64,000 nt of DNA. Source: Alkalihalobacillus bogoriensis ATCC BAA-922 (GTDB lineage: Bacteria > Bacillota > Bacilli > Bacillales > Bacillaceae_F). Of this stretch, positions 35,722-43,799 are shown piece by piece. Numbering within the stretch: the first letter of the stretch is position 1; every line of letters begins with the position of its first letter. The translations under genes and the position numbers were made by a program. The stretch lies in the NCBI RefSeq assembly GCF_000621445.1, contig NZ_JHYI01000014.1, forward strand, positions 124,001 through 188,000. Reading direction: 5' to 3'. A model generated the notes under the pieces. It was not told the origin of the DNA and made no database searches. It was given only the letters and a program-made list of their open reading frames with translations.

Positions 35722-36187
35722 CAAGAAAGCATAAAAATTTTGATGCGGCAGTGAAGCTTTGAAAGCTTATTCTAGAAGAGTGAAGGCTGCGCACTTCGCT
35801 TGAATGAAAAGACCCAAGTGAATCATTCAACACTTGGGTAGGGTTTATCGCGTTAGCGATTTTGTTGTTTATGGCAAGTAAGCGGCCATGAAAACCTTTA
35901 TCTGTGAACATTGCTAGCGTTTTGGAATGTTGGTGGACACAGGAGCCGTTAATCAAAATATATCGCAAGGAATAGAGTTGCTTTTGCATGAATAAGCGCT
36001 CCTGTGGCCGCTAAAAAACGGAAACCCGTATCATGTTCACAAATAACGGCTGCTCTGACCGCAAAAATGAGACAAATGAGGGAGTATAAAAATTTTGGTC
36101 TAGTAGCGAAGCATTGAAAGTTTATTCTAGAAAAGCGGGAAGGGCTCCGCTCTTCGCTTGAAACGAAAAGACGCTCCCGCGTTTTCT
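35722..36187. repeat. R2 repeat, copy 2 (internal deletion)
   Basis: This copy keeps the left module start, the 180-bp core (35882-36062) and the right module (about 36083-36187). The segment from the second half of the left module to the front of the 32-codon frame is missing. The junction lies at GAAAAGAC (about 35806-35813), a sequence that occurs at both edges of the missing part in copy 3. The right end abuts the stop of the minus-strand glnQ-type gene. Confidence 0.82.
35811..35891 (+). pseudogene. Beheaded copy of the R2 32-codon frame
   Basis: Codons 7-32 of the R2 frame remain (DPSESFNTWVGFIALAILLF and six more residues), but the first codons are deleted. An in-frame TGA lies just upstream, so no start is available. 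Confidence 0.6.
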
Positions 36188-36189
36188 TG

Positions 36190-36912
36190 CTATAATACTT
36201 TACTTAAAAATGATTGCAGTCTCGGATGTTGTGGATGGTTGAAAATATGGTCTGGTGTTCCTTCTTCCATAAAGATACCTTCATCGATAAAGAAAACACG
36301 GTCACCGACTTCGCGAGCAAAGCCCATTTCATGGGTGACGACAACCATGGTCATACCTTCTTTTGCAAGGTCTTTCATAACGCCAAGCACTTCACCAACC
36401 AATTCAGGGTCAAGTGCAGAAGTGGGTTCATCGAATAACATCACTTTTGGATTCATTGCGAGAGCTCTTGCAATTGCAACACGTTGTTTTTGACCACCAG
36501 ATAAGCTAGCTGGGTAAACGTGAGCTTTGTCTGAAAGGCCGACTTTTTCCAAAATGGGTAAGCAATTTTCTTCCGCGGCCTCTTTTGTTATCCCTTTCAC
36601 TTGTATAGGGGCAAGAGTTACATTTTCGATGACTGTCATATGAGGAAATAAATTAAAATGTTGAAATACCATACCGACACGTGAACGGACAGCATTAATA
36701 TTCGTCTTTGGATCAGTTAAGTCGCTTCCATCAATTTCTACAGCCCCACTACTAATATCTTCAAGTAAATTTAAACATCGTAAAAAAGTACTTTTTCCAG
36801 AGCCGGAAGGACCGATGACACAAACGACTTCTTTTTCTTCGATTGTTGTCGTAATCCCCTTTAAGACTTCGGTATCTCCAAAACGTTTTTTTAGATTGGT
36901 TACCTTGATCAC
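36190..36912 (-). CDS. Polar amino acid ABC transporter ATPase (GlnQ/ArtM type)
   Basis: The 240-residue ATPase has Walker [10 protein letters not shown] (about residues 33-41), Q-loop [12 protein letters not shown], signature LSGGQKQR, Walker [13 protein letters not shown] and the H-loop [10 protein letters not shown]. It matches the polar amino acid uptake (PAAT) family throughout. The start is GTG, sharing its G with the TAG stop of the permease gene and placed by GGAGGT ten bases upstream. It is the last gene of the minus-strand set glnH-type, permease, ATPase. Glutamine, arginine or cystine are typical substrates; the sequence does not decide between them. Confidence 0.93.
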   Translation of the reverse strand: MIKVTNLKKRFGDTEVLKGITTTIEEKEVVCVIGPSGSGKSTFLRCLNLLEDISSGAVEIDGSDLTDPKTNINAVRSRVGMVFQHFNLFPHMTVIENVTLAPIQVKGITKEAAEENCLPILEKVGLSDKAHVYPASLSGGQKQRVAIARALAMNPKVMLFDEPTSALDPELVGEVLGVMKDLAKEGMTMVVVTHEMGFAREVGDRVFFIDEGIFMEEGTPDHIFNHPQHPRLQSFLSKVL

Positions 36913-37568
36913 TATACATCTAACCTCCGTTCAATCTTCCTTAATATAATCATAGAAGGAATGGTAATAATTAAATAGAAAATACATATCATGACGTAGG
37001 TTTCAAAATACGTAAAGGTCGAACTAATATATTGCCTGCCCATATAAAGGATTTCGGTTACAGCAATGACAGAAAAGAGAGAGGTATCTTTTAAACTAAT
37101 GATAAATTGATTTCCTAATGGTGGAATCATTCGCTTAATTGCTTGCGGCCATATAATATAGCGCATCGTTTGAGTTTTTGATAAGCCTAAAGAACGTCCA
37201 GCCTCGGATTGTCCCTTATCAATCGATTGAACAGAACCGCGAACAATTTCAGCAATATATGCACCCGCATTTAGGGCAATCGCAATAATAGAAGCAACTA
37301 CTTTATCTAAATTAATTCCGAATAAATCAGAAATACCCATATACAAAAGCAAAATTTGAGCTAGAATCGGTGTACCTCTAACAACTTCAACATAAATTGT
37401 CGCTAGCATATAAATGAATTTGTTTTTGGATAGACGAGCTAACCCTGCTCCTGCCCCTACAAGAAAACCTAAGAAAACACCAACAAAAGTAATAATGAGT
37501 GTATATTTCAAGCCATCAACTAAATAAGGTATTACTTCGATATAATGATGATTAATAAAATCAAACAT
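36912..37568 (-). CDS. Polar amino acid ABC transporter permease
   Basis: The ATG at 37568, four bases after GAGGTGAC, is preferred over a longer frame from 37619. It gives 218 residues ([20 protein letters not shown]). The His/Glu/Gln/Arg permease signature is present: [20 protein letters not shown], and [29 protein letters not shown] with the EAA loop. Five helices are expected. The GGPI-like RGTP motif interacts with the ATPase. A stem-loop of the terminator type separates it from the upstream binding-protein gene. Confidence 0.93.
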   Translation of the reverse strand: MFDFINHHYIEVIPYLVDGLKYTLIITFVGVFLGFLVGAGAGLARLSKNKFIYMLATIYVEVVRGTPILAQILLLYMGISDLFGINLDKVVASIIAIALNAGAYIAEIVRGSVQSIDKGQSEAGRSLGLSKTQTMRYIIWPQAIKRMIPPLGNQFIISLKDTSLFSVIAVTEILYMGRQYISSTFTYFETYVMICIFYLIITIPSMIILRKIERRLDV

Positions 37569-37596
37569 GTCAGTCACCTCAATTATGATAGAAATA

Positions 37597-37627
37597 AAAG
37601 CGTGACAGCGATCTGTCACGCTTTTTT
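37597..37627 (-). terminator. Intercistronic stem-loop between binding-protein and permease genes
   Basis: AAAGCGTGACAG and CTGTCACGCTTT form a near-perfect stem with T-rich sequence on the minus strand (CTTTTATTT). It lies inside the operon, so it is probably a partial attenuator giving more binding protein than permease. Confidence 0.7.
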
Positions 37628-37638
37628 CCTCCGCTCAG

Positions 37639-38490
37639 TTACATGCCTTCTGGGCGCTCGTCAAACCATTTTTCGTATATATCTCCATAAGTGCCATTTT
37701 CCATTAATTCGGTTAACGCAGCATCAATCTCGTCACGAAGAGGGGAACCTTTAGGAAAAGCAATCCCATATTGTTCACCAGTTAGACGGTCACCTACTAT
37801 TTTGAGTTGGCCGCCACCCTCAGTAGAAGCATAGTATTGAACATTTGGTAAATCATAAAGTGTTGCATCAGAACGACCGGTAATGACGTTTTGATAGGCT
37901 TCAGTAATTTGTGGGAAAGCTTCAGGGATGCCTTCTGTTTCATTCGTTATAAATGTTTCGCTTGTAGACCCTACCCGTGTTGTCACAGTTTTCCCAGCTA
38001 AATCATCAATTGATTGTATCTCCTCATTGTCTACATGGACGGCAAGTACTAGCCCAGCATCATAATATGGCTGTGAAAAATCAATATTCTCTTTTCGTTC
38101 TTCTGTAATAGTCATACCTGCAATGCCAATATCAAATCGTCCTGAGCTGATGCCGGCCACAACACCGTCAAACTCCATTGTTTCAATTTCAATATTTATT
38201 CCTGCTTCTTCCGCAAGGGCGTGAATTAAATCGATGTCAAATCCGATAAGTTCCCCTGTGTCAGGATCTAAATATTCAAATGGAACATACCCATTGTCTG
38301 TTGCAACTACATATGTCTCCTTAGAATCACTAGTTGCTTCTCCATCATCCTGTCCATCAGTATTTTCAGTTTCAGCTTCAGTCTCAGGTTCATTATTTGT
38401 GTCCCCTTGAGTACTGTCACTTGTTCCACATGCCGCTAATAAAAGTAAAAATAAACAGAAAAGTGGAAACAGCCAAGTTCTTTTTCTCAT
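37639..38490 (-). CDS. Polar amino acid ABC transporter substrate-binding lipoprotein
   Basis: I use ATG 38490 (283 residues), six bases after AAGGGGG; a TTG just before is in frame. The signal peptide ends with the lipobox LAAC, giving a lipid-anchored protein. A spacer of about 40 residues rich in D, E, T and N follows. The binding domain is of family 3 (YVVATDNGYVPFEYLDPDTG, FDGVVAGISSGRFDIGIAGMTITEERKENIDFSQPYY). This family binds amino acids such as glutamine or histidine. It is the first gene of its operon, with a good promoter upstream on the minus strand. Confidence 0.93.
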   Translation of the reverse strand: MRKRTWLFPLFCLFLLLLAACGTSDSTQGDTNNEPETEAETENTDGQDDGEATSDSKETYVVATDNGYVPFEYLDPDTGELIGFDIDLIHALAEEAGINIEIETMEFDGVVAGISSGRFDIGIAGMTITEERKENIDFSQPYYDAGLVLAVHVDNEEIQSIDDLAGKTVTTRVGSTSETFITNETEGIPEAFPQITEAYQNVITGRSDATLYDLPNVQYYASTEGGGQLKIVGDRLTGEQYGIAFPKGSPLRDEIDAALTELMENGTYGDIYEKWFDERPEGM

Positions 38491-38521
38491 CAAATACCCC
38501 CTTAGTCATTTAAAAAGCTTA

Positions 38522-38549
38522 ATTATATATAAGCGAGTACGGGAATCAA
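38522..38549 (-). promoter_or_regulatory. Promoter of the amino acid ABC operon
   Basis: On the minus strand TTGATT (38544-38549) and TATAAT (38522-38527) are separated by 16 bases, a good sigma A match about 30 bases before the start codon. Confidence 0.65.
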
Positions 38550-38593
38550 TATTACTGAAAAATGGTGTGATGAGTGTATAACGAGTTCCATAA

Positions 38594-38770
38594 CGGACTT
38601 ATTTTCCTCTATTTACTTAAACAAGGCTTGTTTCAATTCTTACAGACATCTGTTCCGTTATTAGCTCGACAACATCGACAAAACCTTCTTTTTATACGAA
38701 GTAACGGAACTGATGACTGATAGCTTTTGAAAGTCTCCGCGTTTAGTATAAATAGCGGAATCAAGGTCCG
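38594..38770. repeat. R1 repeat, copy D
   Basis: This 177-bp copy has motifs starting at 38594 and 38643 (forward) and 38705 and 38756 (reverse), spaced 49, 62 and 51 bases. It is the most diverged full copy (first motif CGGACTTATTTTCCT). It occupies the gap between two minus-strand genes. Confidence 0.8.
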
Positions 38771-38798
38771 TAAGAAACGGTAAGACCTAAAGAATAAA

Positions 38799-38833
38799 CA
38801 AAAAACGCTGTCGAAAACAAATCGACAGCGTCT
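38799..38833 (-). terminator. Terminator of the Lin0512-type gene
   Basis: ACGCTGTCGA and TCGACAGCGT enclose seven bases; on the minus strand the stem is followed by TTTTTTG. Confidence 0.85.
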
Positions 38834-38844
38834 AAACTACTAAC

Positions 38845-39204
38845 TTAATATCCAACTTCTATCGAAGCGACAACGATATACATTAAATCGTTTTTGTCTC
38901 CTTTTTCTTCGAGAATCACACCGCTAGTGGTAGCCATACCGCCTTTCATCGTTTCTATTGTTACGGTTCCAAACGGCAAAACAGCTTTTACCGCATCTTC
39001 ATTGAGTTGATCCTCATCAAAAGGAATTGCTAATTTCACATTAACTTTCATGTTATGAATGTCATTGTTGGGAAGTGTAGAACGGAGTCCAGGCATGGAA
39101 TTAGTATGAATTGCATTTTCGACAGCGCGTACGGCAGCAGTTGTCACATCTTGACCATGTAAATCGACACCCATTCCTGTTTGAATAAACATAATTTTCT
39201 CCAT
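38845..39204 (-). CDS. Lin0512-family protein
   Basis: The start is ATG 39204, eight bases after GGAGGA, giving 119 residues; a longer frame to 39438 has no ribosome site and an unrelated hydrophobic extension. The protein matches the Lin0512 family end to end: GMGVDLHGQDVTTAAVRAVE, SMPGLRSTLP, NMKVNVKLAIPFD, VLPFGTVTIETMKGGMATTSG and the C-terminal VVASIEVGY. The function of this family is not established; the fold is thought to be small and oligomeric. It is a single gene divergent from the trehalose operon. The 393 bases between them hold the tre promoter and otherwise AT-rich DNA. Confidence 0.82.
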   Translation of the reverse strand: MEKIMFIQTGMGVDLHGQDVTTAAVRAVENAIHTNSMPGLRSTLPNNDIHNMKVNVKLAIPFDEDQLNEDAVKAVLPFGTVTIETMKGGMATTSGVILEEKGDKNDLMYIVVASIEVGY

Positions 39205-39431
39205 TTCGGAAATCCTCCTCATGATTCTTTGTTTTATTGTCCTATAACCGTTTATAAAAGAGATGAAACAAAGATAATTATATCTTATTTCAAGGTATGG
39301 TGTTGTTATTTCCCAGAAAATGAATAAATTCGTCGAGTAACAGAATTTATTGTTTAAGGAGAATCGAAGAGTGAAAATTATAAGAACAAAACTCGAAAAA
39401 GCAGTATTAAAAAAATAAATAAAAAAACAAG

Positions 39432-39460
39432 TTGACAAATTTGTATATACAAGTTAAATT
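39432..39460 (+). promoter_or_regulatory. Promoter of the treP-treA-treR operon
   Basis: TTGACA (39432-39437) is followed after 17 bases by TAAATT, or after 16 by TTAAAT. TreR operator 1 occupies the spacer. Confidence 0.65.
39441..39452. promoter_or_regulatory. TreR operator 1
   Basis: TTGTATATACAA is a perfect palindrome and matches the operator known for the TreR repressor of B. subtilis. It lies between the -35 and -10 boxes. Confidence 0.85.
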
Positions 39461-39474
39461 AAAAATATAAAGAC

Positions 39475-39486
39475 TTGTATATACAA
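39475..39486. promoter_or_regulatory. TreR operator 2
   Basis: A second perfect TTGTATATACAA, with flanks extending the palindrome to CTTGTATATACAAG. Its centre is 34 bases from that of operator 1, near the start of transcription. Confidence 0.85.
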
Positions 39487-39568
39487 GATGGCGTGTCAAT
39501 CCAAAGAGAATAAGAACATCATTATTAAATTATTGGTAACAATAGGGAGAGAACAGTATGCATAACCG

Positions 39569-39582
39569 TGAAAACGGATACA
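39569..39582 (+). promoter_or_regulatory. Probable cre site (CcpA) in the treP leader
   Basis: TGAAAACGGATACA fits the cre consensus TGNAANCGNWNNCW at every fixed position. It is immediately before the treP ribosome site, where bound CcpA would block elongation when glucose is plentiful. Confidence 0.6.
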
Positions 39583-39597
39583 GAAGGGGGAAAAAAC

Positions 39598-41013
39598 ATG
39601 AGTGTGAACTCAAAAGATGTAGTAGCGATAATTGAAGCTATTGGTGGAAAAGAGAATATAGCCTCTGCCACTCATTGTGTAACGCGTTTGCGCTTTGCTT
39701 TACATGATGAATCCAAAGTTAATAAAGACCAGTTGGATAACATTGATATTGTTAAAGGGGCATTTTCAACTAGTGGGCAATTTCAAGTTATTATTGGTCA
39801 AGGGCTAGTTGACAAAGTATACAAAGAGTTAGTGAAACAAACCGGAATTGGAGAATCGTCGAAAGAAGAAACAAAAGAAGCGGCATCGAAAAAAATGAAT
39901 CCGCTTCAACGGGCAATTAAAACATTAGCTGATATTTTTATTCCGATTCTTCCTGCCATTGTAACTGCGGGTCTATTAATGGGGATTAATAATGTATTGA
40001 CTGGGCCGGGTATTTTTTATGAAGGGCAATCTATTATTGATGTACATCCACAGTGGGCAGACATTGCTGGAATTATTAATTTAATTGCAAACACAGCATT
40101 TGTCTTTTTACCAGGGTTAATTGGGTGGTCTGCTGTTAAGCGATTTGGTGGTAGTCCATTACTAGGAATTGTTTTAGGACTCATGCTTGTTCACCCAGAT
40201 TTACTGAATGCTTGGGCATACCCAGGTGCTCTAGAGGCAGGAGAAATACCATATTGGAATTTATTTGGACTTGATGTAGCAGCAATTGGTTATCAAGGTC
40301 AAGTATTGCCAATCTTAGTAGCTTCCTATGTGCTCGCCAAAATCGAACAGTTTTTAAACAAACGAGTGGCAGATGCATTTAAGCTACTTGTTGTCGCACC
40401 AGTAGCATTATTAATTACAGGGTTCTTAGCTTTTATTGCGATTGGACCAGTTACATTTGCCATTGGTAATGGAATTACATCGTTGTTTGTAGGGATTTTT
40501 GATAATTTTGCTTTATTAGGTGGATTACTTTACGGTGCGATATATGCCCCACTAGTAATTACAGGAATGCATCATACCTTCCTGGCCGTCGATCTGCAGT
40601 TAATTGGAACAACAGGTGGAACATTCTTATGGCCAATTCTTGCATTATCAAATATCGCACAAGGGTCTGCGGCATTGGCGATAATGTTTGCTACAAAAGA
40701 TGAAAAAATGAAGGGACTATCTTTTACATCTTCGGTATCTGCTTATTTAGGAATAACAGAGCCTGCTATGTTTGGTGTCAATTTACGTTATCGTTTTCCA
40801 TTTATTTGTGCTATCATCGGCTCAGCCATTGCTGCCACGTTTATTACTGTCAATAAAGTGTTGGCAACATCTATTGGGGTAGGAGGAATACCAGGAATTT
40901 TCTCCATTGTTCCAGAAAGCTGGATCCCGTTTTTAATCGGGATGATACTTGCGATTGTCATTCCATTTGTGTTAACGTTCCTATTTGCCAAGTTTAGAAA
41001 AGAAGCAGTGTAA
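39598..41013 (+). CDS. treP: Trehalose-specific PTS enzyme IIBC
   Basis: The ATG at 39598 follows AAGGGGG, giving 471 residues. The IIB domain (about 1-85) carries the phosphorylated cysteine C27 in ATHCVTRLRF. The IIC domain (about 105-470) has about ten membrane segments, with the family motif YGAIYAPLVITGMHHTFLAV and GITEPAMFGV. No IIA domain is fused, so the protein must take phosphate from a IIA elsewhere, such as that of the glucose permease. It imports trehalose as trehalose-6-phosphate. Neighbouring treA, treR and the TreR operators make the substrate assignment firm. Confidence 0.95.
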   Translation: MSVNSKDVVAIIEAIGGKENIASATHCVTRLRFALHDESKVNKDQLDNIDIVKGAFSTSGQFQVIIGQGLVDKVYKELVKQTGIGESSKEETKEAASKKMNPLQRAIKTLADIFIPILPAIVTAGLLMGINNVLTGPGIFYEGQSIIDVHPQWADIAGIINLIANTAFVFLPGLIGWSAVKRFGGSPLLGIVLGLMLVHPDLLNAWAYPGALEAGEIPYWNLFGLDVAAIGYQGQVLPILVASYVLAKIEQFLNKRVADAFKLLVVAPVALLITGFLAFIAIGPVTFAIGNGITSLFVGIFDNFALLGGLLYGAIYAPLVITGMHHTFLAVDLQLIGTTGGTFLWPILALSNIAQGSAALAIMFATKDEKMKGLSFTSSVSAYLGITEPAMFGVNLRYRFPFICAIIGSAIAATFITVNKVLATSIGVGGIPGIFSIVPESWIPFLIGMILAIVIPFVLTFLFAKFRKEAV

Positions 41014-41134
41014 TATGACATTGAGGAACCATGAGCTTACAAAAGTTCGTGGTATCCTTCTTTTTTATTTCAAGAATGTAAAACAAGCACACGTGTTTGC
41101 GTAACGAAATTAAAAAATAGGTAGGTGTACAACG

Positions 41135-42820
41135 ATGAAAAGTGAACCGTGGTGGAGACGTTCTGTCGTGTATCAAATATATCCGAAAAGCTTTAATGAT
41201 ACGACTGGAAATGGTGTTGGAGATTTGCAAGGGATTATTGAAAAGCTAGATTATTTAAAAGAACTCGGAGTCGATGTAATTTGGCTCACACCAATATATG
41301 ACTCACCTCAAAAAGATAATGGGTATGATATAAGTGATTATTATTCCATTCATGATGAATATGGAACAATGAGTGACTTTAACCAATTATTAGAGCAAGC
41401 CCATAAGCGTGGACTGAAAATTATTATGGATATTGTAGTGAACCATACTTCAACTGAACATGAATGGTTTTTAAAGTCAAAACAGTCGAAAGGTAATCCA
41501 TATCGTGACTTTTATATATGGAAAGACCCGATAGACGGAACTGAACCGAATAATTGGGATTCCAAGTTTGGTGGTTCAGCATGGGAATATAATGAAGAAA
41601 CAGGTCAGTATTATTTACATTTATTTGATGTCACACAAGCAGATTTAAATTGGGAAAATGAAGAAGTCCGTAATGAAATTTATAAGATGATGCATTTTTG
41701 GTTTGAAAAAGGTGTGGATGGATTTCGTCTGGATGTAATTAATTTAATTTCAAAAGACCAACGCTTTCCTAATGATGACGGTTCTGTTGCACCAGGTGAT
41801 GGGAGAAAATATTATACAGACGGACCACGTGTTCATGAATATATAAAAGAAATGAACAGAAAAGTATTTTCTAAATATGACATTTTAACTGTTGGGGAGA
41901 TGTCATCAACAACGATTGAGCATTGCATTCAATATACAAATCCAGTTGAAAATGAATTAAGTATGACGTTTAACTTCCATCATCTTAAAGTTGACTATCC
42001 AAATGGAGAGAAATGGGCGATAGCTGACTTTGATTTTCAAGCACTCAAACAAATTTTGACGAAATGGCAAGTAAAGATGCACGAAGGTGGAGGCTGGAAT
42101 GCCTTGTTTTGGTGTAATCATGACCAACCACGTGTTGTAACAAGGTATGGGAATGATACGACATATCATAGCGAATCCGCTAAGATGCTCGCGACAACGA
42201 TTCATATGATGCAAGGGACACCGTATATTTACCAAGGCGAAGAATTTGGAATGACCGATCCAAAGTTTAATTCTATAGCTGAATATCGTGATGTGGAAAC
42301 GCTAAATCATTATAACATCATGAAAGAAAAAGGGATGTCAGAAGAGGAAATTATGACGATTATTAAACGAAAGTCACGTGATAATTCTAGAACTCCTGTT
42401 CAATGGACAAGTGGACACGAAGCCGGCTTTACAACGGGAACGCCTTGGATTGGGGTTGCATCTAACTATAAGGAAATAAATGCAGAAGCGGCAATCGCTA
42501 ATGAACATTCAATCTATTACCATTATCAAGCATTAATTCAACTTCGCAAAAAATATGATGTGATCACTTATGGGAACTATGAACTGATATTAGAAAATGA
42601 CGATTCCATCTTTGCATATGTGAGAAACTATCAAAACGAAACATTACTTGTATTAAATAATTTTTATGGATTAGACGCTAAGTGTGAGTTGCCAATATCG
42701 TTATTTGACCAAAAAACAGATGTGACGATGCTTTTATCAAACTATGACGAACGTAGACTTGAAAAAAACATGATATTACGTCCATATGAGTCGATTATTT
42801 ATCATTTAAATCAAAAATGA
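41135..42820 (+). CDS. treA: Alpha,alpha-phosphotrehalase
   Basis: TreA (561 residues) is a GH13 hydrolase that splits trehalose-6-phosphate into glucose and glucose-6-phosphate in the cytoplasm. The barrel starts with WWRRSVVYQIYPKSFNDTTG. The catalytic nucleophile is D200 (GFRLDVIN), the acid/base E255 (VGEMSS), and the transition-state stabiliser D330 (CNHDQPR). QGEEFGMT is typical of oligo-1,6-glucosidase-like members. It lies 121 bases after treP, with an imperfect stem-loop in the gap and its own ribosome site (TAGGTAGGTG). It is complete. Confidence 0.95.
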   Translation: MKSEPWWRRSVVYQIYPKSFNDTTGNGVGDLQGIIEKLDYLKELGVDVIWLTPIYDSPQKDNGYDISDYYSIHDEYGTMSDFNQLLEQAHKRGLKIIMDIVVNHTSTEHEWFLKSKQSKGNPYRDFYIWKDPIDGTEPNNWDSKFGGSAWEYNEETGQYYLHLFDVTQADLNWENEEVRNEIYKMMHFWFEKGVDGFRLDVINLISKDQRFPNDDGSVAPGDGRKYYTDGPRVHEYIKEMNRKVFSKYDILTVGEMSSTTIEHCIQYTNPVENELSMTFNFHHLKVDYPNGEKWAIADFDFQALKQILTKWQVKMHEGGGWNALFWCNHDQPRVVTRYGNDTTYHSESAKMLATTIHMMQGTPYIYQGEEFGMTDPKFNSIAEYRDVETLNHYNIMKEKGMSEEEIMTIIKRKSRDNSRTPVQWTSGHEAGFTTGTPWIGVASNYKEINAEAAIANEHSIYYHYQALIQLRKKYDVITYGNYELILENDDSIFAYVRNYQNETLLVLNNFYGLDAKCELPISLFDQKTDVTMLLSNYDERRLEKNMILRPYESIIYHLNQK

Positions 42821-42840
42821 TACAATAATGTTGGTGGTTA

Positions 42841-43560
42841 ATGATGAGAGAAAATAAGTTTAAGCAAATTTATTCACAACTTGTGTCAGATATTCAAAAG
42901 GGAAATATCCAGCCAAACAGTTTTTTGCCGTCAGAACATGAATTGGTTGAACAATTTCAAACATCTAGGGAGACGATTCGCAAAGCATTAAAGTTATTAT
43001 CAGAACACGGCTATATTCAAAAAATGCAAGGAAAAGGTTCACTGGTTCTCGATGTAAAACGAATGGATTTTCCGGTGTCAGGGTTAGTTAGCTTTAAAGA
43101 ACTTGCTGTAAAAATGGGAAAAGAAACAATCACATACGTTGAACATTTTTCAGAAACCGTCCCATCGAAAGAAATCGCCGAGCAGCTAAAGTTAAAAGCG
43201 GACGAGCTTATATGGGAGATTGTTCGAGTTCGAGAAATTGATGGGGAACGAATTATTGTTGATAAAGATTTTATTAACAAAACATATATTCCTTCATTAA
43301 CGAAAACAATTTGCGAACAGTCAATATATGAGTACATCGAAAACGACTTAGGCTTGACCATTAGTTTTGCGAGGAAAGAATTTACGGTTGAAGAACCAAC
43401 AAATGAAGATCAGCGCTATCTCGATTTAGAAGGTCATTGTAATATTGTTGTCGTTAAAAATTACGTGTATTTAGAGGATGCCAGCTTATTTCAGTTTACG
43501 GAATCTCGACACCGCCCAGATAAGTTTCGATTTGTCGATTTTGCCAGGAGAAGCCATTAA
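42841..43560 (+). CDS. treR: Trehalose operon repressor TreR (GntR/HutC family)
   Basis: The 239-residue protein has an N-terminal GntR winged helix (NSFLPSEHELVEQFQTSRET and IRKALKLLSEHGYI, about residues 27-60). A C-terminal UTRA ligand-binding domain follows (EIVRVREIDGERIIVDKDFI, SIYEYIENDLGL). TreR represses tre genes and is released by trehalose-6-phosphate. The expected operators, TTGTATATACAA, occur twice before treP. It is the last gene of the operon, 20 bases after treA, and is followed by a strong terminator. This arrangement is the same as in B. subtilis. Confidence 0.94.
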   Translation: MMRENKFKQIYSQLVSDIQKGNIQPNSFLPSEHELVEQFQTSRETIRKALKLLSEHGYIQKMQGKGSLVLDVKRMDFPVSGLVSFKELAVKMGKETITYVEHFSETVPSKEIAEQLKLKADELIWEIVRVREIDGERIIVDKDFINKTYIPSLTKTICEQSIYEYIENDLGLTISFARKEFTVEEPTNEDQRYLDLEGHCNIVVVKNYVYLEDASLFQFTESRHRPDKFRFVDFARRSH

Positions 43561-43562
43561 CA

Positions 43563-43611
43563 AACCTAGTATAAAGGGAATTATTCCCTTTATACTAGGT
43601 TTGTTTTTTTA
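43563..43611 (+). terminator. Terminator of the trehalose operon
   Basis: AACCTAGTATAAAGGGA pairs perfectly with TCCCTTTATACTAGGTT around ATTAT, followed by TGTTTTTTT. Confidence 0.95.
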
Positions 43612-43799
43612 CAAAAAAAATAAACAAAGTTTGCAGTTTTTCTCTATAATAAAAAAGGAAGGTTCAATAAAGTGTCGAAATATTAGACTTGAAGTCAAAA
43701 AAGTGACAAAATTTTAAATTTTAATAAGTTTTTGTTTATATAAAGGAAACCGACAACATTTGGTAGAAGGAAACAGCAGGGGAATGGGGGAGTTAGGTT

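Noticed and set aside
39371-39415. 14-codon frame with an AAGGAG site before the tre promoter
   Set aside because: It is too short and AT-rich to support, and lies upstream of the tre promoter rather than in the leader.
43478-43717. 79-codon frame overlapping the treR end and its terminator
   Set aside because: It runs through the operon terminator and has no ribosome site.
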